A stretch of DNA of 64,000 bases from Branchiostoma floridae. Lineage: Eukaryota > Chordata > Leptocardii > Amphioxiformes > Branchiostomatidae. How positions within the stretch are numbered: position 1 is the first letter of the stretch; each line of letters begins with the position of its first letter. Shown piece after piece: positions 1-11,156 of the stretch. The notes beneath the pieces were generated by a model. It was not told the origin of the DNA. It did not search any database and worked only from the letters and a program-made list of their open reading frames with translations. The translations under genes and the position numbers were made by a program. The stretch lies in NCBI RefSeq assembly GCF_000003815.2, contig NC_049984.1, positions 4,562,959 through 4,626,958 on the forward strand, read 5' to 3'.

Positions 1-130
1 ATCGACACCGGTGCCGGTGTCGATTCATTCTGACCAATCAGGGGAGCGATACCCACCTGCCTGGCCTGAATCTACGTGTTACGGCGTCATAACCAACGTG
101 GAACGGGGCCTTCTGATTGGTCCGCGGCGC
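1..130. other. Inverted repeat and paired CCAAT boxes at the window edge
   Basis: 11-bp arms ATCGACACCGG and CCGGTGTCGAT with a 2-bp spacer (1-24), then GACCAATCAG (32-41) and its exact complement CTGATTGGTC (113-122). Could be NF-Y sites or ends of a small repeat. No gene is visible here. Confidence 0.35.
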
Positions 131-1328
131 CTGGCTATATGATAATATGTAATCATACACTGTAGATTAATCTATTTTTCCAAGGGCTTAATTTTGCAAT
201 ACGAGGGGGAAGGAGGCATTTGAGTTTGTGATTGAACTTCAGTAATACATCAATGGATTCAATTCAATTCAATTCAGGGTATAAAACCTGCTGTTCAATA
301 GATCTCCTCAGTGTGACGAAGGGTTCTAGTAGTGGAGGCTACCTGAAACGTCTGGCCGTCTCCAAAATCATATCCAGTTGCTTGAGTTTTTTGGCTCCAA
401 CCTTAGTAAGGTAATGCAAGACAAAGCCCATGTTATCAGCCAAAGGTTGTAGCCAGCACCCATCCTTCCGTCCTTTGACGGAATTTTGCACCTGGGGACG
501 GAAAAAGAATTTGCCCATTCTGTCCTCTGTGAGCAAAATTTAACCCTCAAAATGCAGGAAATAGTATTTTAGAGGGTCTTGATTTCAAAATTTTCCTTGG
601 GACCCCCCTAGCAACGCTGTGCCAAAGCCATTCAAAATTGAGGGGACGGAAAATGATTTCTGTCTGACTACAACCCTGTATTAGCCTGATGGGTTTGTAT
701 TGAGAGCTGCAAAACTGCGTAAAATTATATAAATCCACCTTGAATATTTTACAATTTACTGTACCTCAGATTCAGATCATCATTCCACACCTGTTATGAC
801 TACGAGTTTTTGTCCTTATTTTTAACTCTGCTTTCTTGGCACAAGCGGCTGATATGGAATTCACATTTCCGTTTCTGCTGCACCATTTTTGCTTTCAACA
901 ATAAACAGGGTGCTTAGATTCCCATGCTGCATGCTGAGGGTAAGCTCAATGTTAGATTTGAAATCCAGATAAAACAGGAAGGTAAGTGTGCTCTTGAATG
1001 AACTAGCATAAATTTCTTAAATCTACCATATCACTTAATTTGCGTATGTACCAATTACAAAAGATCTTTGCCATTTTCGTTCAGCCAATCATATACTTAT
1101 ATAGGTGCCCATCTCCAACAAAATTGGAAAATGCAAAATAAAAACAAATAAAAATGCAAATGTTTGACGGACATGCAGCTGCTCTCTCATTGGTCAAACT
1201 ACTACTGGTCATGCTGTCATTGGTTAAACTTCTAGTTGTGATGGACGTCAGGATTAGCCTATTGGCTAGAAACACTGAAATAAATCTAGGTTAGATAGTC
1301 TTGCATTTATCTGAGATAGTCTATCAAG
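131..1328. other. Gene-free stretch
   Basis: No convincing exon. TCCAAAATCATATCCAGTTG near 361 belongs to the dispersed repeat also seen near 35600 and 52255. Around 545-680 there is a unit like those of the 4955-5590 satellite (AAATGCAGGAAATAGTATTT). Four CCAAT/ATTGG motifs lie between 1083 and 1265. Confidence 0.5.
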
Positions 1329-1330
1329 TA

Positions 1331-1536
1331 CTGTAAATTCAGAAGCTTTATCGGTGGTTTAATATTCATGGTTTTCGCGGTGGCCGCTTTACCGCGAACT
1401 TAAAACCACCGCGAACATTTTTCCATCGCAGTAAGGACTACAATTGCATGGTGCTACTGCACTTAAAACCACTGCAAACAGTCCTTTTTCCTGCTACTGC
1501 GAAATTAAATCCCCGCGAACTTAAATACATTTACAG
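1331..1536. mobile_element. TA-flanked fold-back element, copy 1
   Basis: 206 bp, ends CTGTAAAT and ATTTACAG, TA on each side, CpG-containing interior with TTCGCGGTGG. Most diverged of four copies. Confidence 0.85.
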
Positions 1537-1689
1537 TACCTAATTTATGTACTGTGACCCCACCCCTACTCACCCCCTACCCAGGCACCCCCACACACCT
1601 ACTGTAACCCACTTTGGACTGTCTTTCAACATGACCTGAATGCTGTCAGTGATCCAAGTGAGTATGTCACCATAACTGTCCTCACCAAA

Positions 1690-1905
1690 GACAGCACTTG
1701 GTCGGACATCTGGACATTCGGTCCACTGGACAGATAGCACTCAGATGGAGGTCTGGACATTCAGTCCACAGGAAAGATAGCACTCAGATGGAAGTCTGTA
1801 CATTCAGTCCACAGTAAAGATAGCACTCAGATGGAAGTCTGTACATTCAGTCCACAGTAAAGATAGCACTTGGATGGAGGTCTGGACAATCGGTCGGCAG
1901 ATAAG
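1690..1905. repeat. Minisatellite, about 57-bp units
   Basis: Repeats of ACATTCAGTCCACAG, AAGATAGCACTCAGATGGA and GTCTG, three to four units with few changes. Confidence 0.85.
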
Positions 1906-1919
1906 AGAGACCACTGATA

Positions 1920-2990
1920 ACCAACAGAACACATTATAGTCGCCAGAGCTGCACTGGCCACTGCAATGTAGGGATTGCAATCTGAGTTAATTCCAGATCA
2001 ATGTTCAGTTCTATTCCTAGTTGATTCCAGAGCTTTGGTTAGTTCTGCAAATCGCCTGGAATTCCAGAGCACTGCACTGGTCATTTGAACTACTAGTATA
2101 ACATATGGAATGCAAGAAAAGCTGCAATATGCAGAATGCAATGACAGGGGAAGGCCACACCAATTTAATTTGTTGGTTCACAGATTTTTAAAAAAATGAA
2201 AATATAGCAAGCAGACATCATAAAACTAGAGGGTATTCACTCCATAAAGGCACCAAGGCACACACCTGGTCCTCAGGCTTTGTTTTCATCATGTTTTTTC
2301 CAGTTAAGTATTTTTTTCTTCAGTTTTTGAAATCTGTGAACCAACGAATTGAATTGGTGTGGCCTAATGGTCAGTTGAACATATGGAATGAAATTGAGTT
2401 AATTCCAGGGAAAAAGATACTTGAAATGCAGTCTGATTAACTGCAGAACCCTTTTCAGTTAGACACTAGCATACAGAATGCAATCTGAATCCATTCCTGA
2501 GCACTGGTCAGTAAAAACAACAACATGGAATGCAATCTGAGTTAATTCCAAAGCATCTGTAAATTAAATCCAGAATGCAACTGCCGGGTTAATTCCAGAG
2601 CACTGGTCAGTTACAACTCCAACACATGGAATGCAATCTGGATGAAAACGTTAATTTAGATTACCAATGTATTCTAGACTTAAACGTAAGGAATGTAATC
2701 CATTACGTTAATTGCAGAACACTGGTCAGTTAAACTGTAACACACTATTATATAGGGAACAATCTGAGTTAATTCCAAAGCATCTGTCAATTAAATCCAG
2801 AATGCAACTGCTGGGTTAATTCTAGAGCACTGATCGGTTAAAACTCCAACAAATCGAACGCAATCTGGACAAAACGTTAATTTAGATCGAAAAACGTAAG
2901 GAATGTGATCTATTAAGTTGATTGCAGAACACTGGTCAGTTAAACTGTAACATACTATTACATAGGGAATCCAATCTGGGTTAATTCCTG
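1920..2990. repeat. Degenerate tandem repeat, about 225-bp higher-order unit
   Basis: GGAATGCAATCTGAGTTAATTCC, AGAGCACTGGTCAGTTA and related strings recur. The clearest long units start near 2527, 2755 and 2964. Confidence 0.8.
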
Positions 2991-3125
2991 ATGGGAATTC
3001 CGATGAGGGCCAGGTGTAGTCTGGCCCAGATGGCCTCAGGATGAATCACTTCCACAGCTTCCTCTTTGATGTGGTCCATTTAGCCCTGGCTCCTGTGGTC
3101 AGGGGTCAACGACTCCCACAGCCCT

Positions 3126-3560
3126 TGCCTATTGCCCCATCTCCAAGCAGAGGTGCGTGGCTCTGGCATGTTTTGCATGCCTGCACTCTGTAGCAAGGAT
3201 TTTGCTTGGGGGGTACCCAGAGTTCTCACCAATACTGTAAATGCAGAAATGTTCGCGGTGGATTAATGTTCGCGGTTTTCGCGGTGGCCGTTTCACCGCG
3301 AATCTAAAACCACCGCGAACATTTTTCCCTGGCAGTAAGAGACTTAAGTGCATGGTGCTACCAAGAAATTAAAACCACCGCAAAAAGTCCCTTTTCTCGT
3401 TACCGCGAAATTAAATCCCCGCGAACTTAAATGCATTTACAGTATTGCTCTGGCATGTTTTGCATGCCTGTACTCTGTAGCAAGGATTTTGCTTGGGGGG
3501 TACCCCGAGTTCTCACCAATTGCCCCATCTCAAAGCAGAGGTGTGTTGCTCTGGTGCTCA
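3126..3560. repeat. Direct duplication surrounding a fold-back element
   Basis: CTCTGGCATGTTTTGCATGCC, TAGCAAGGATTTTGCTTGGG and AGTTCTCACCAAT occur on both sides of the element at 3235-3442. Confidence 0.8.
3235..3442. mobile_element. TA-flanked fold-back element, copy 2
   Basis: 208 bp, ends CTGTAAATGCA and TGCATTTACAG, TA on each side. It sits within a duplicated unit that surrounds it (3126-3540). Confidence 0.9.
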
Positions 3561-4290
3561 AGCAGAAGTGTGCTGCTTTGCCATGTTTTGCATGTGACTG
3601 TTCCCATCTTGTCTGCATGTCTTTTGTTTTCTTTTCCTTCTACAAAAAGGGTCTTTCTAATGTGTAAACTTTTTTGTATAAGGAAACACCACAAAATAAA
3701 AGAAATGCAGACAAGATGGGACCATGTCAGGATGGAAAATGCAAAATTCCTGCCTTAAAGCAAATAGTGTTGTCATCATTTTATGGTGTTTTATACTACA
3801 TCTGTATATGGTGATTTTTTTCATCGTCAAAATGAAGGTTGGCAGAAGAACACTTGATTTTCCTGAACGTATGTTGTTGTGCTATCAATCTCAGAGCTAT
3901 ACTATCCTCAGTCAACATACTTGCTCTCTATGTAAGTTCTGGCGAACGAACGCGACTTTGTCAACAGCTCTGCGGAACAAGGATGGCATCCGGGCGACAC
4001 GACGTTCCAGAAGAAAGGAAGTTCCATTTCTCGCCTCGGTGTGAAGTTCAAACATGCCGCGGGTCCCAGGCACACTTCCGCTGCAGAAATGGAAGTTTGG
4101 ACACCTGTTACACTAAAGTAAACTGCCCTTTGCAGTGTGACCGTAAATCTGGACATATTTGCAGTGTTTTTAAGAACACCCGCAAACATTTATTCTGTTT
4201 TCAATATTGTTGCTACATGTACTGCTGTTTGAATCACAAACACAAGTCTTGAATTTCGTGTTGTCACAAAGTTTGCATAACGATACTCAA
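3561..4290. other. Gene-free stretch
   Basis: Short open frames without recognizable domains. AAATGCAGACAAGATGGGA near 3703 is the complement of a string near 3600, a local inverted repeat. Nothing else seen. Confidence 0.5.
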
Positions 4291-4330
4291 ACAACACACA
4301 CACTCTCTCAAACACACACACACACACACT

Positions 4331-4361
<31 letters not shown>

Positions 4362-4362
4362 A
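4291..4362. repeat. (CA)n microsatellite
   Basis: Runs of CA with CT interruptions. Confidence 0.95.
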
Positions 4363-4564
4363 ATCATGTTAAAGTTATCACGGATGTCAAACAACTTTTT
4401 GTACATAATTTACCAGTATGTCACTATGTCTAACGTTACATACAGAATGCATTTTGTAACATAGAGACATAGGAGAAAAAGTATTAGCCATCTTTTAATT
4501 TCTGACAAGTCTAAGTAGGGGTTTCAAATGCAAAGTTTAAATCTTTGCAGGAGGATCTGCATGG

Positions 4565-5785
4565 GGGGGTCTTGGTAACGCTTAACGGTGAATTCAGGAG
4601 GCCAGGTAACGGTTAACGGTAAATTCAGGAGGCCCGGTAACGCTTAACGGTAAATTCAGAAGGAGTTACAAAACATAACACTGTTGAAAGTAACATTGAC
4701 GTGCATTCCTATTCATACAATGCTAGAGTAGTTATATCAATGGGGGGAAATATCCGACTAATGACAGAGCAAAAGGTGCCCGGAACCCGTAGGAATGACA
4801 GGGACAATGTCCATGACATCTGTAATTTGACGGAGGCAGAGTTCCCGGCCCGCCACAGAGACGGCGGCAGCAATGTTTTTATGGGGGGATTGAACCATTG
4901 TTTCAGCACATGGAGTGCCGAAAGCACGACGCATCCCAGGGGGGTCCGGGGGTAAGCTCCCCCGGGAAAATTTTAAAATCAAGACCCTCTTAAATGCTGT
5001 TTCCTGCATTTTCGGCAAATTTTGCCGACTGACTAAGCTAGGTTGATTTTGACATTTTCATCAAATTACACAATGATTATAGCTTTGGCCTCCACCCCCA
5101 GAGCCCCCGACATATTTTACCATTTCGAGCTCAGAAGGCACGAGACGTTGCAACATAAGTCCGGGAAAATTAAAATCTGGACCGTCTGAAACGCCATTTA
5201 CTGCATTTTGAAGGACACATTTTGCTGTAAGACGAAGCTAGATTAAATGACATTTTTTTAGAGAGAAAAGTTTTTGTGCCTACCCACGCCCCAAACATAT
5301 TTTCACCATGTCATCATGAGCGCCAAAGGCGCCAGCCGTCGCAAGGAAGGTCCGGCGAAACCTCATTTTCTGCATTCTAGGAGTACTTTTTGCCCGAAAC
5401 TAAGCTAAGTTTACACTGAAATCTGTATGAGTGATAAAGTTTTTGAGGGTGACGCTTCCGCAACATATTTTACCCTGTCCAGAGCTCGAGCCGAAGGCCG
5501 GGAGGCTTGGAGAAGATTTTGAAATCTGGACCCATTGAAACGCCATTTCCTGCATTTTCCGGGGTTCTATCTAGCATTTGACTTCGTGTGTATAACGGGT
5601 TACGAAGATTTCTTGGTAAGGCTTAACGGTGAATTCGGGATAACAAATAACGGTTAACGTTGAATTAAAACGACCAATAACGCTTTACGAAGAATATACC
5701 GATAACGATTAACGTTAAATTAGAGAGGGTCGGTAACGATTAACGGTGAATTAAAATGGCTCGTAACGCTTAACGGAAAAAGGCA
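4565..5785. repeat. Diverged satellite bounded by TAACGGTTAACGG minisatellites
   Basis: Two blocks of GGTAACGSTTAACGGTRAATT repeats (4575-4670 and 5610-5780) enclose four or so diverged units of about 185 bp near 4955, 5160, 5345 and 5508. These share TGGACC, GAAACGCCATTT, CTGCATTTT, AAGCTA and CATATTTTACC. Confidence 0.75.
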
Positions 5786-6969
5786 TGCAGACCCTCTTTG
5801 CAGATGTGGTTTCTGTATCTTTGATTTCGATAAATTTAACCCTGTCACTTCTGAGTCATAGCTACAAGTGGAATGTGGATGTGGGAGTAATAGGGTTAAG
5901 TAGGTCATTAGCACATGTCATATCATGACATCACGGCTAGCTGGGTGTCTAAAATGGCTTGAACCTCTTGCTTTCCTACGTTGACAAATTTTAGAGTCGG
6001 ATCAACATCAGCTATCAGTCCTCTTAACACTCGTCAATCCATGTGTTTGTTGGCTTAGGAAAAATGCGGTGGCGTGAGGCCTGAGGTTTATATAAAGTAG
6101 TTTTTGTACTAAAGATCGCCTTGTGTAGGGCGTAGGCAGCGGGCAGGCCCAAGACGGACATTGTGTAGAACCATCTGCTGCTGCCATTTGACTGAAGTGG
6201 TCCTTTGTGTGCTCCCAGCATTCCTCAGCAGATGTTACAGAGCACACTAATTGGGAGAGCAGCTGGGAGGTGGGGAGACAAACCGTAATTGCTCTGGGGT
6301 GGGTCTGAAATGATTTAGTCATTTAGGCTGAGGAGGAAGCTTTAATTGGTAGCTAGTGGTACAGTGCGGCCCATGTTTTCATCCAAGCACACTGGGTCAA
6401 GCTGCTAACAGAAAAGTTTTGAAAAGACCACAGGAAGAATAGCTACAATATGCTTGAATATTCAATATGGATCTGAATAAAGTCAAGTCAAGTCAACAGA
6501 AGGGCCTGGAAGAAACTTACAGTCGCCTGCGCTGCAGCTGACCGATGATGACACTGGGTCATTCCATTCACTTTGTTTTGTCTTTCAAGGGTAAAAATCA
6601 TACACCCTGTTTTTCAGGTGTCCCTGGACACCCATTCTCTTGTTGATAAGTGTGTTGGGCTATTTTACTTGCAGAGGTTTAAAGCTTTAAGACTACCGTC
6701 TAAAGCTCTCTCATACACCAGTCCACCATCTTTACGTCCCCCTCAGAAAGGATGAGGCAACACGTGTTGAGAAAAAAAACGTAAAAAATTAAAAGTGCAG
6801 TATGCAGCGTTAAATCCTACAATAGAAAGTTTGACAGAAATGCCTAAAAAGACATCAAAATTAAATCAGAGCCTAACCTCTGCAGTCTGTGTGACACATT
6901 TAACTGTGCTGACCAGGGCTGTAACTGGGATGTTGGGCGGGCTGCTATAAACGAGATTTGATCAGCCCA
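5786..6969. other. Gene-free stretch with a LINE-like tail
   Basis: Short frames only. ATGGATCTGAATAAAGTCAAG at 6470-6495 looks like a retroelement 3' end. Nothing else recognized. Confidence 0.45.
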
Positions 6970-7205
6970 AACCTCTGCTTGGAGAGTAAGAAGAGCAAAC
7001 ATTATGATGTTGTGTGTGGTAGGTAAACCTTACCTCTGCTTGGAGAGTAAGAAGAGCGAATATTATGATGCCGTGTGTGGTAGGTAAGCCTAACCTCTAC
7101 TTGGAGAATAAGAAAAGCGAACATTATGATGTGGTGTGTAAGCCTAACCTCTGCTTGGAGAGGAGGAACAGCGAACATAATGATGTTGTGTGTGGTAGGT
7201 AAAGC
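6970..7205. repeat. Minisatellite built on CCTCTGCTTGGAGAGT
   Basis: Four units of about 58-68 bp: CCTCTGCTTGGAGAGTAAGA, AGCGAACATTATGATG, TGTGTGGTAGGTAA. The unit starts with the terminal repeat of the 58492-58639 element. Confidence 0.85.
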
Positions 7206-7499
7206 CAGGTGGTTCCAGTTATTCCCTGTGTCAGCCACATCACATGGGAATGAAAGTTAGACCAGAGAGTTTTACTGACTGTGCTGATATAAGCTGAAAG
7301 TGTTGAGCTTAGCTGTCAGCCAGGATCAAACTTGAGACTCCGGGGCAATATTTGCATCCTCCAAAAATAACTAGAGTGCTTGGCCTGTCACACTTTTGAA
7401 TTTTTAACCTTAAACCTGAAAAGGTAGACTTTCTAAATCAAATTCATCATTTTTAATTTTTTTTTAAATTTTTAACATTTACCCTCCAGCCTGCTGAGG

Positions 7500-7610
7500 G
7501 ATAGCCTAGGTACCATCCAATTTTTACCGGGCTCCTTGCACTGGGTGCCCCCCCCCCCCCCCCAACAAAAAAATTTAGGGTAGCGTTTGCAAGGAGCCGA
7601 GGGAGGCTTT
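7500..7610. repeat. Inverted repeat with long C tract
   Basis: ATAGCCTAGGTACCATCC resembles the end of the 62977 element. GGGCTCCTTGCA and TGCAAGGAGCC form arms around 16 consecutive C (7548-7563). Confidence 0.6.
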
Positions 7611-8460
7611 CTACATGAATTTATCACACCTTGATTGCTAAACCTTCAACTTGCTGGGTAGGCTTTTTATACTAAATTTTTCACGTTCTGGAATTTCGGA
7701 ATTTCTAATCTTCAACCTGCGGTAATGGTCTTTCTTTACCAAATTTATCACACTATGACCATGATATCTTAAACTTTGATGGGCATTCTTCAATCTTTTA
7801 ACCTTCATCAACCATGGAGGTTTTATGTACTGATCATGTTGCAAGAGCTGTGTGGTTGATAAAAGCTCCTTGATAAAAGCTCCTTGGTCGTGGGCATGTC
7901 AGTGTCAAGAAATCCTCTTGTCGAGCCTAAGAAAAACGCTGTTTCCGATCACCATCCTGAAAAAATTTGGCCGGTAGTTAGGGATTTTTTTCTTTTCATT
8001 TCAGCCAAAGTGATCCATCACAGATGTTTGACCATACCGTACCTCCTATGTTAAAAAAAAACACTTCGAAGATTGGATAAAAGATAGATACAAAATGAAC
8101 ATACCAACTGTTACTGCATTGGCTGCTAGCCTTTGAATTGTTCAGTTGATATATGTAGTTATTCAGTGTATCCAGATTACTAAATAACTCATTCATTGAC
8201 AAATTTGTATGTTGAAGCAAATGTCAGGAGAACTTTGAAGCAGGTTGACCATTTCTGAAACTTGGTTAAGAGAGCCACCTAGCAGGACTATGGAAAACTG
8301 CTAAGAATAGGCTGAATGGCACCCTGCAGAGTTGATTACACGCTTTTCTCCCTAACCATGTACAAGGATATGTATCATTTACCTAACTGGTATTAACACC
8401 GACATGCCTAACTTTTACCAGTGCTCTTGATTATGATAGATATATGATTAAAAAATAACT
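7611..8460. other. Gene-free stretch
   Basis: AT-rich, no exon-like sequence or clear repeat beyond a 17-bp duplication of AAAGCTCCTTG near 7862. Confidence 0.4.
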
Positions 8461-8805
8461 TTGGGAAACAAGTGCAAATATGTTTTTATTAATAAAGCTA
8501 TTGATTTCAAAGCATGATTTTCTGATTCCATTGCATTTTCAGGCTTGCATTTAAAATAATTTTTCAGACTCTTTTTTTTTTTCAACTTTACGAAATGTTA
8601 TTTCCTAATAATACTTTATCAAATATCACCCTTTCAATTTCAAAGCATATTTTGTACAAAAATGCATTTGCTGATTCCATACATTTTATCTATTTTTTCA
8701 GACTCTTTCTTTTACCTACATTGAGCAACAGTGGTGTTATACAGTCAGTCTGTGTTCACAATTTTACGAAATATAATTTCCTAATAATACTTTATTGAAC
8801 GTTTA

Positions 8806-8935
8806 TGAAGGTTAGACATCCAGGTAAGCAATATTCAAATACAATTCAATCTCTACAACTGGATAAAAACGGATATTTACTTCCGGACGTTTCGAGTGAC
8901 ATCCATCACTCTTCTTCAGCAAAAGCAGAATGAAC
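8806..8935 (-). mobile_element. Penelope-like retroelement end with hammerhead core
   Basis: Starts ATGAAGGTTAGACATCCAGG and contains TTCCGGACGTTTCG. It interrupts a tandem duplicate (8461-9165). Penelope-like elements are known to carry hammerhead motifs, which is the basis for the class name. Confidence 0.6.
8890..8919 (-). ncRNA. Hammerhead ribozyme-like core
   Basis: Complement reads CTGAAGA, A, GAGTGA, TGGATG, TCACTC, GAAA. This fits CUGANGA - stem II - GAAA with a perfect 6-bp stem II. A short stem III (ACG with CGU) is possible downstream. Stem I is not resolved. Confidence 0.6.
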
Positions 8936-9165
8936 ATAATTGAATGAACTTTATTGAACATAACGTTTCAAAGCATTCTATTTGCTGATTCCATATATTC
9001 TATTAATTTTTCAGACTTTCTTTTTACCTACATTCAGCAACAGTGGCGTTATACAGTCAGTCTGTGTTCACAATTTTACGAAATGTAATTTCCTGATAAT
9101 ACACAAAGCCTCTTTTATTACTTTATCGAACATTACAACAACATGTACCTTAATCGAACTTGCGG

Positions 9166-10245
9166 GAAAACCCCCCAAGGAGTAAGAAAACGTGCAAGGA
9201 CCGGCCAAATAATTGCACATGAGGGGTAGCATAGAAATAATTACATTAGACGGCAGTTTTACCAATTTGCATGAGGCTGTGCAAAACGTGTGCATGTGTA
9301 GAATATAAAGTACATCAAGTGCTCGGGCAGTAGTGGTAGCTGTTGGAATGGTATGGTTCACTGAGTAAAACAAGAAAAAAAGTGAAAAAATGCATTGTAA
9401 AGTTTGTCCTATCTTGATTTTTTTATTCATTGTGTAAGATTTGTAATATGTAAGTGACAGTACATGATTATAAAATAAAAGGCAAGAAACTAGCCATATT
9501 TATTGTTGCAGATGATGTAAAATAAGTCATAGAAAGAAGATAGCTTTTATGTGCTTTGTAATCATTAGGCCCTAACTGATCCGTTAAAACTTATGGGTAA
9601 GGATATAAATCTGTAAATGAATTAATGATATATCACAAAGCTAACCCAATTATGTGCAGTCCTTGCTACTGGTAACTCTGAACCAGCCTTGTTACACTTT
9701 CTGTCACAATTATCACTTTTTACCAGCTTTCCCACGGTTTTTGGGGTTGTCTCCATGATTTGAGATTTTCTTCATTTTTTAAATTTTCAATATACTAGTA
9801 CACATTAGAGTGTGCCATATATCCATAGTATTGCTATGTATTATGAATTACATGTATTTCAATAAAGATGTAGTAGTAGTAGTAGACTGGTTTATTTTCC
9901 AAAGAGCAACATGTATTGAAAGCTTGTTCAGCCAAAGTGCTGAATTGCAAAGCTTCCCATACAAGAGTGTGATAGTAACCCAGAACCAGCTTAATCAGTA
10001 AATATTTATATACGTTCAACACTGTCATAGCTACAACATTAAAAATCATTTTCCAACATCAAACATTACCATAACAAGCAAGGTTAACTATTCACATACA
10101 GCATTAAGCACTATCGTCCAACATCAATCAGTTTAAGCTTTGCCGTACTTCTTTCAGAATAAATGTACCCATACATTACATGTACAGTACAACAAGATAA
10201 TTCCTATATCACTAGGTAAAACATGCCTAACTGTGCCACATGAAC
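9166..10245. other. Gene-free stretch with a retroelement tail
   Basis: ATTTCAATAAAGATGTAGTAGTAGTAG (9857-9884, given in part) looks like a LINE 3' end with a short tandem tail. Otherwise AT-rich and unrecognized. Confidence 0.4.
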
Positions 10246-10277
10246 CACAATGGGCCATCTAATCTCCAGGGACACGT

Positions 10278-10290
10278 AGGTCAAAGGTCA
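10278..10290 (+). promoter_or_regulatory. Perfect DR1 nuclear receptor site
   Basis: AGGTCAAAGGTCA is the consensus direct repeat with 1-bp spacing bound by HNF4, COUP-TF and RXR heterodimers. Sequence is exact; function is inferred. Confidence 0.4.
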
Positions 10291-11112
10291 AACCATCAGG
10301 GTGTGAAATTTGTTTTTGTTGGGCGGCCAGTAGCACCTGCTGGGGCCAGCCACCCTGACTCCCTCTGTGCCTGGGGCATTGTGGGGCCAGGATCCACCCA
10401 AAAGGGATAATTAGACGGCACAGAGAAGGTCGGGGCTGTTCGCCACAACCTAGGAAGTACCACTTTCCTTTGTGGTGGATCACCCTGGGTGAACGAAAGG
10501 AAATGATTAAAAACCTCCTGTTTCCTGGCTTAGGATCTCTCGCAAAGCCTGGCACATTTGTTTTGTTTTAGGTCGTTAGACGGGGATTGTTTTGTCTGTA
10601 ATGGGTCGGGACTGGCGTTGTAGTCGTTCCCTCCGAGAGTGGTACGTCCTGAGATAAACAGTGGGTCTGTAGCCGGAGGCTGTGTCGTGTTCGTATTTTT
10701 GCCATGGCCCCTCGCATGAGAGGTCAGAGGCTCGCCCAACGCAGGGGTAGAATTTAACAACACTGGGCCCAGATGGCATCAAAGGTAGGTCATAGAGGTT
10801 AAACATCCATACTGCCTGCACTCTAAAGGCCTGGGAGAGCTGACAGGATGGTATCTTGGCAGGGGATGGTGGTTCAAATCCGAAAATGGAAGGACATTGT
10901 AGGGCAGACAATTACCATACTTGTGGTTCCACCGGCTTAAGGGGTGGGGTGGGGGGCAGGAAGAGAAATACATGATATTGCCCTTGCGTGCACTATGTAC
11001 CGTACCTTTGTATGCCTTTATTTCCCATAGCAAGCATTTCATAAATTCATTGATTATCAGTACCTGACATGTTTTTGACCTGTCAGTGCCAGTACAACGT
11101 AACTGACTGAAT

Positions 11113-11156
11113 GAGGAAAAACAGGTGAGTACTCGAGTACTCACCTGTTTTTCCTC
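11113..11156. repeat. Perfect 44-bp palindrome
   Basis: Two 22-bp arms meet without a spacer at CTCGAG. Each arm contains CAGGTGAGT, so the same E-box and consensus splice-donor string is present on both strands. No mismatches. Confidence 0.95.

Larger units (their letters stand above)
8461..9165. repeat. Partial tandem duplication
   Basis: TTTGCTGATTCCATA, CAACAGTGG, GTTATACAGTCAGTCTGTGT and TTTACGAAAT recur at about 8505-8620, 8660-8800 and 8970-9110. A Penelope-like end is inserted between copies. Confidence 0.8.

Noticed and set aside
6970-7205. CRISPR-like array
   Set aside because: Animal minisatellite with drifting units and no unique spacers of constant length.
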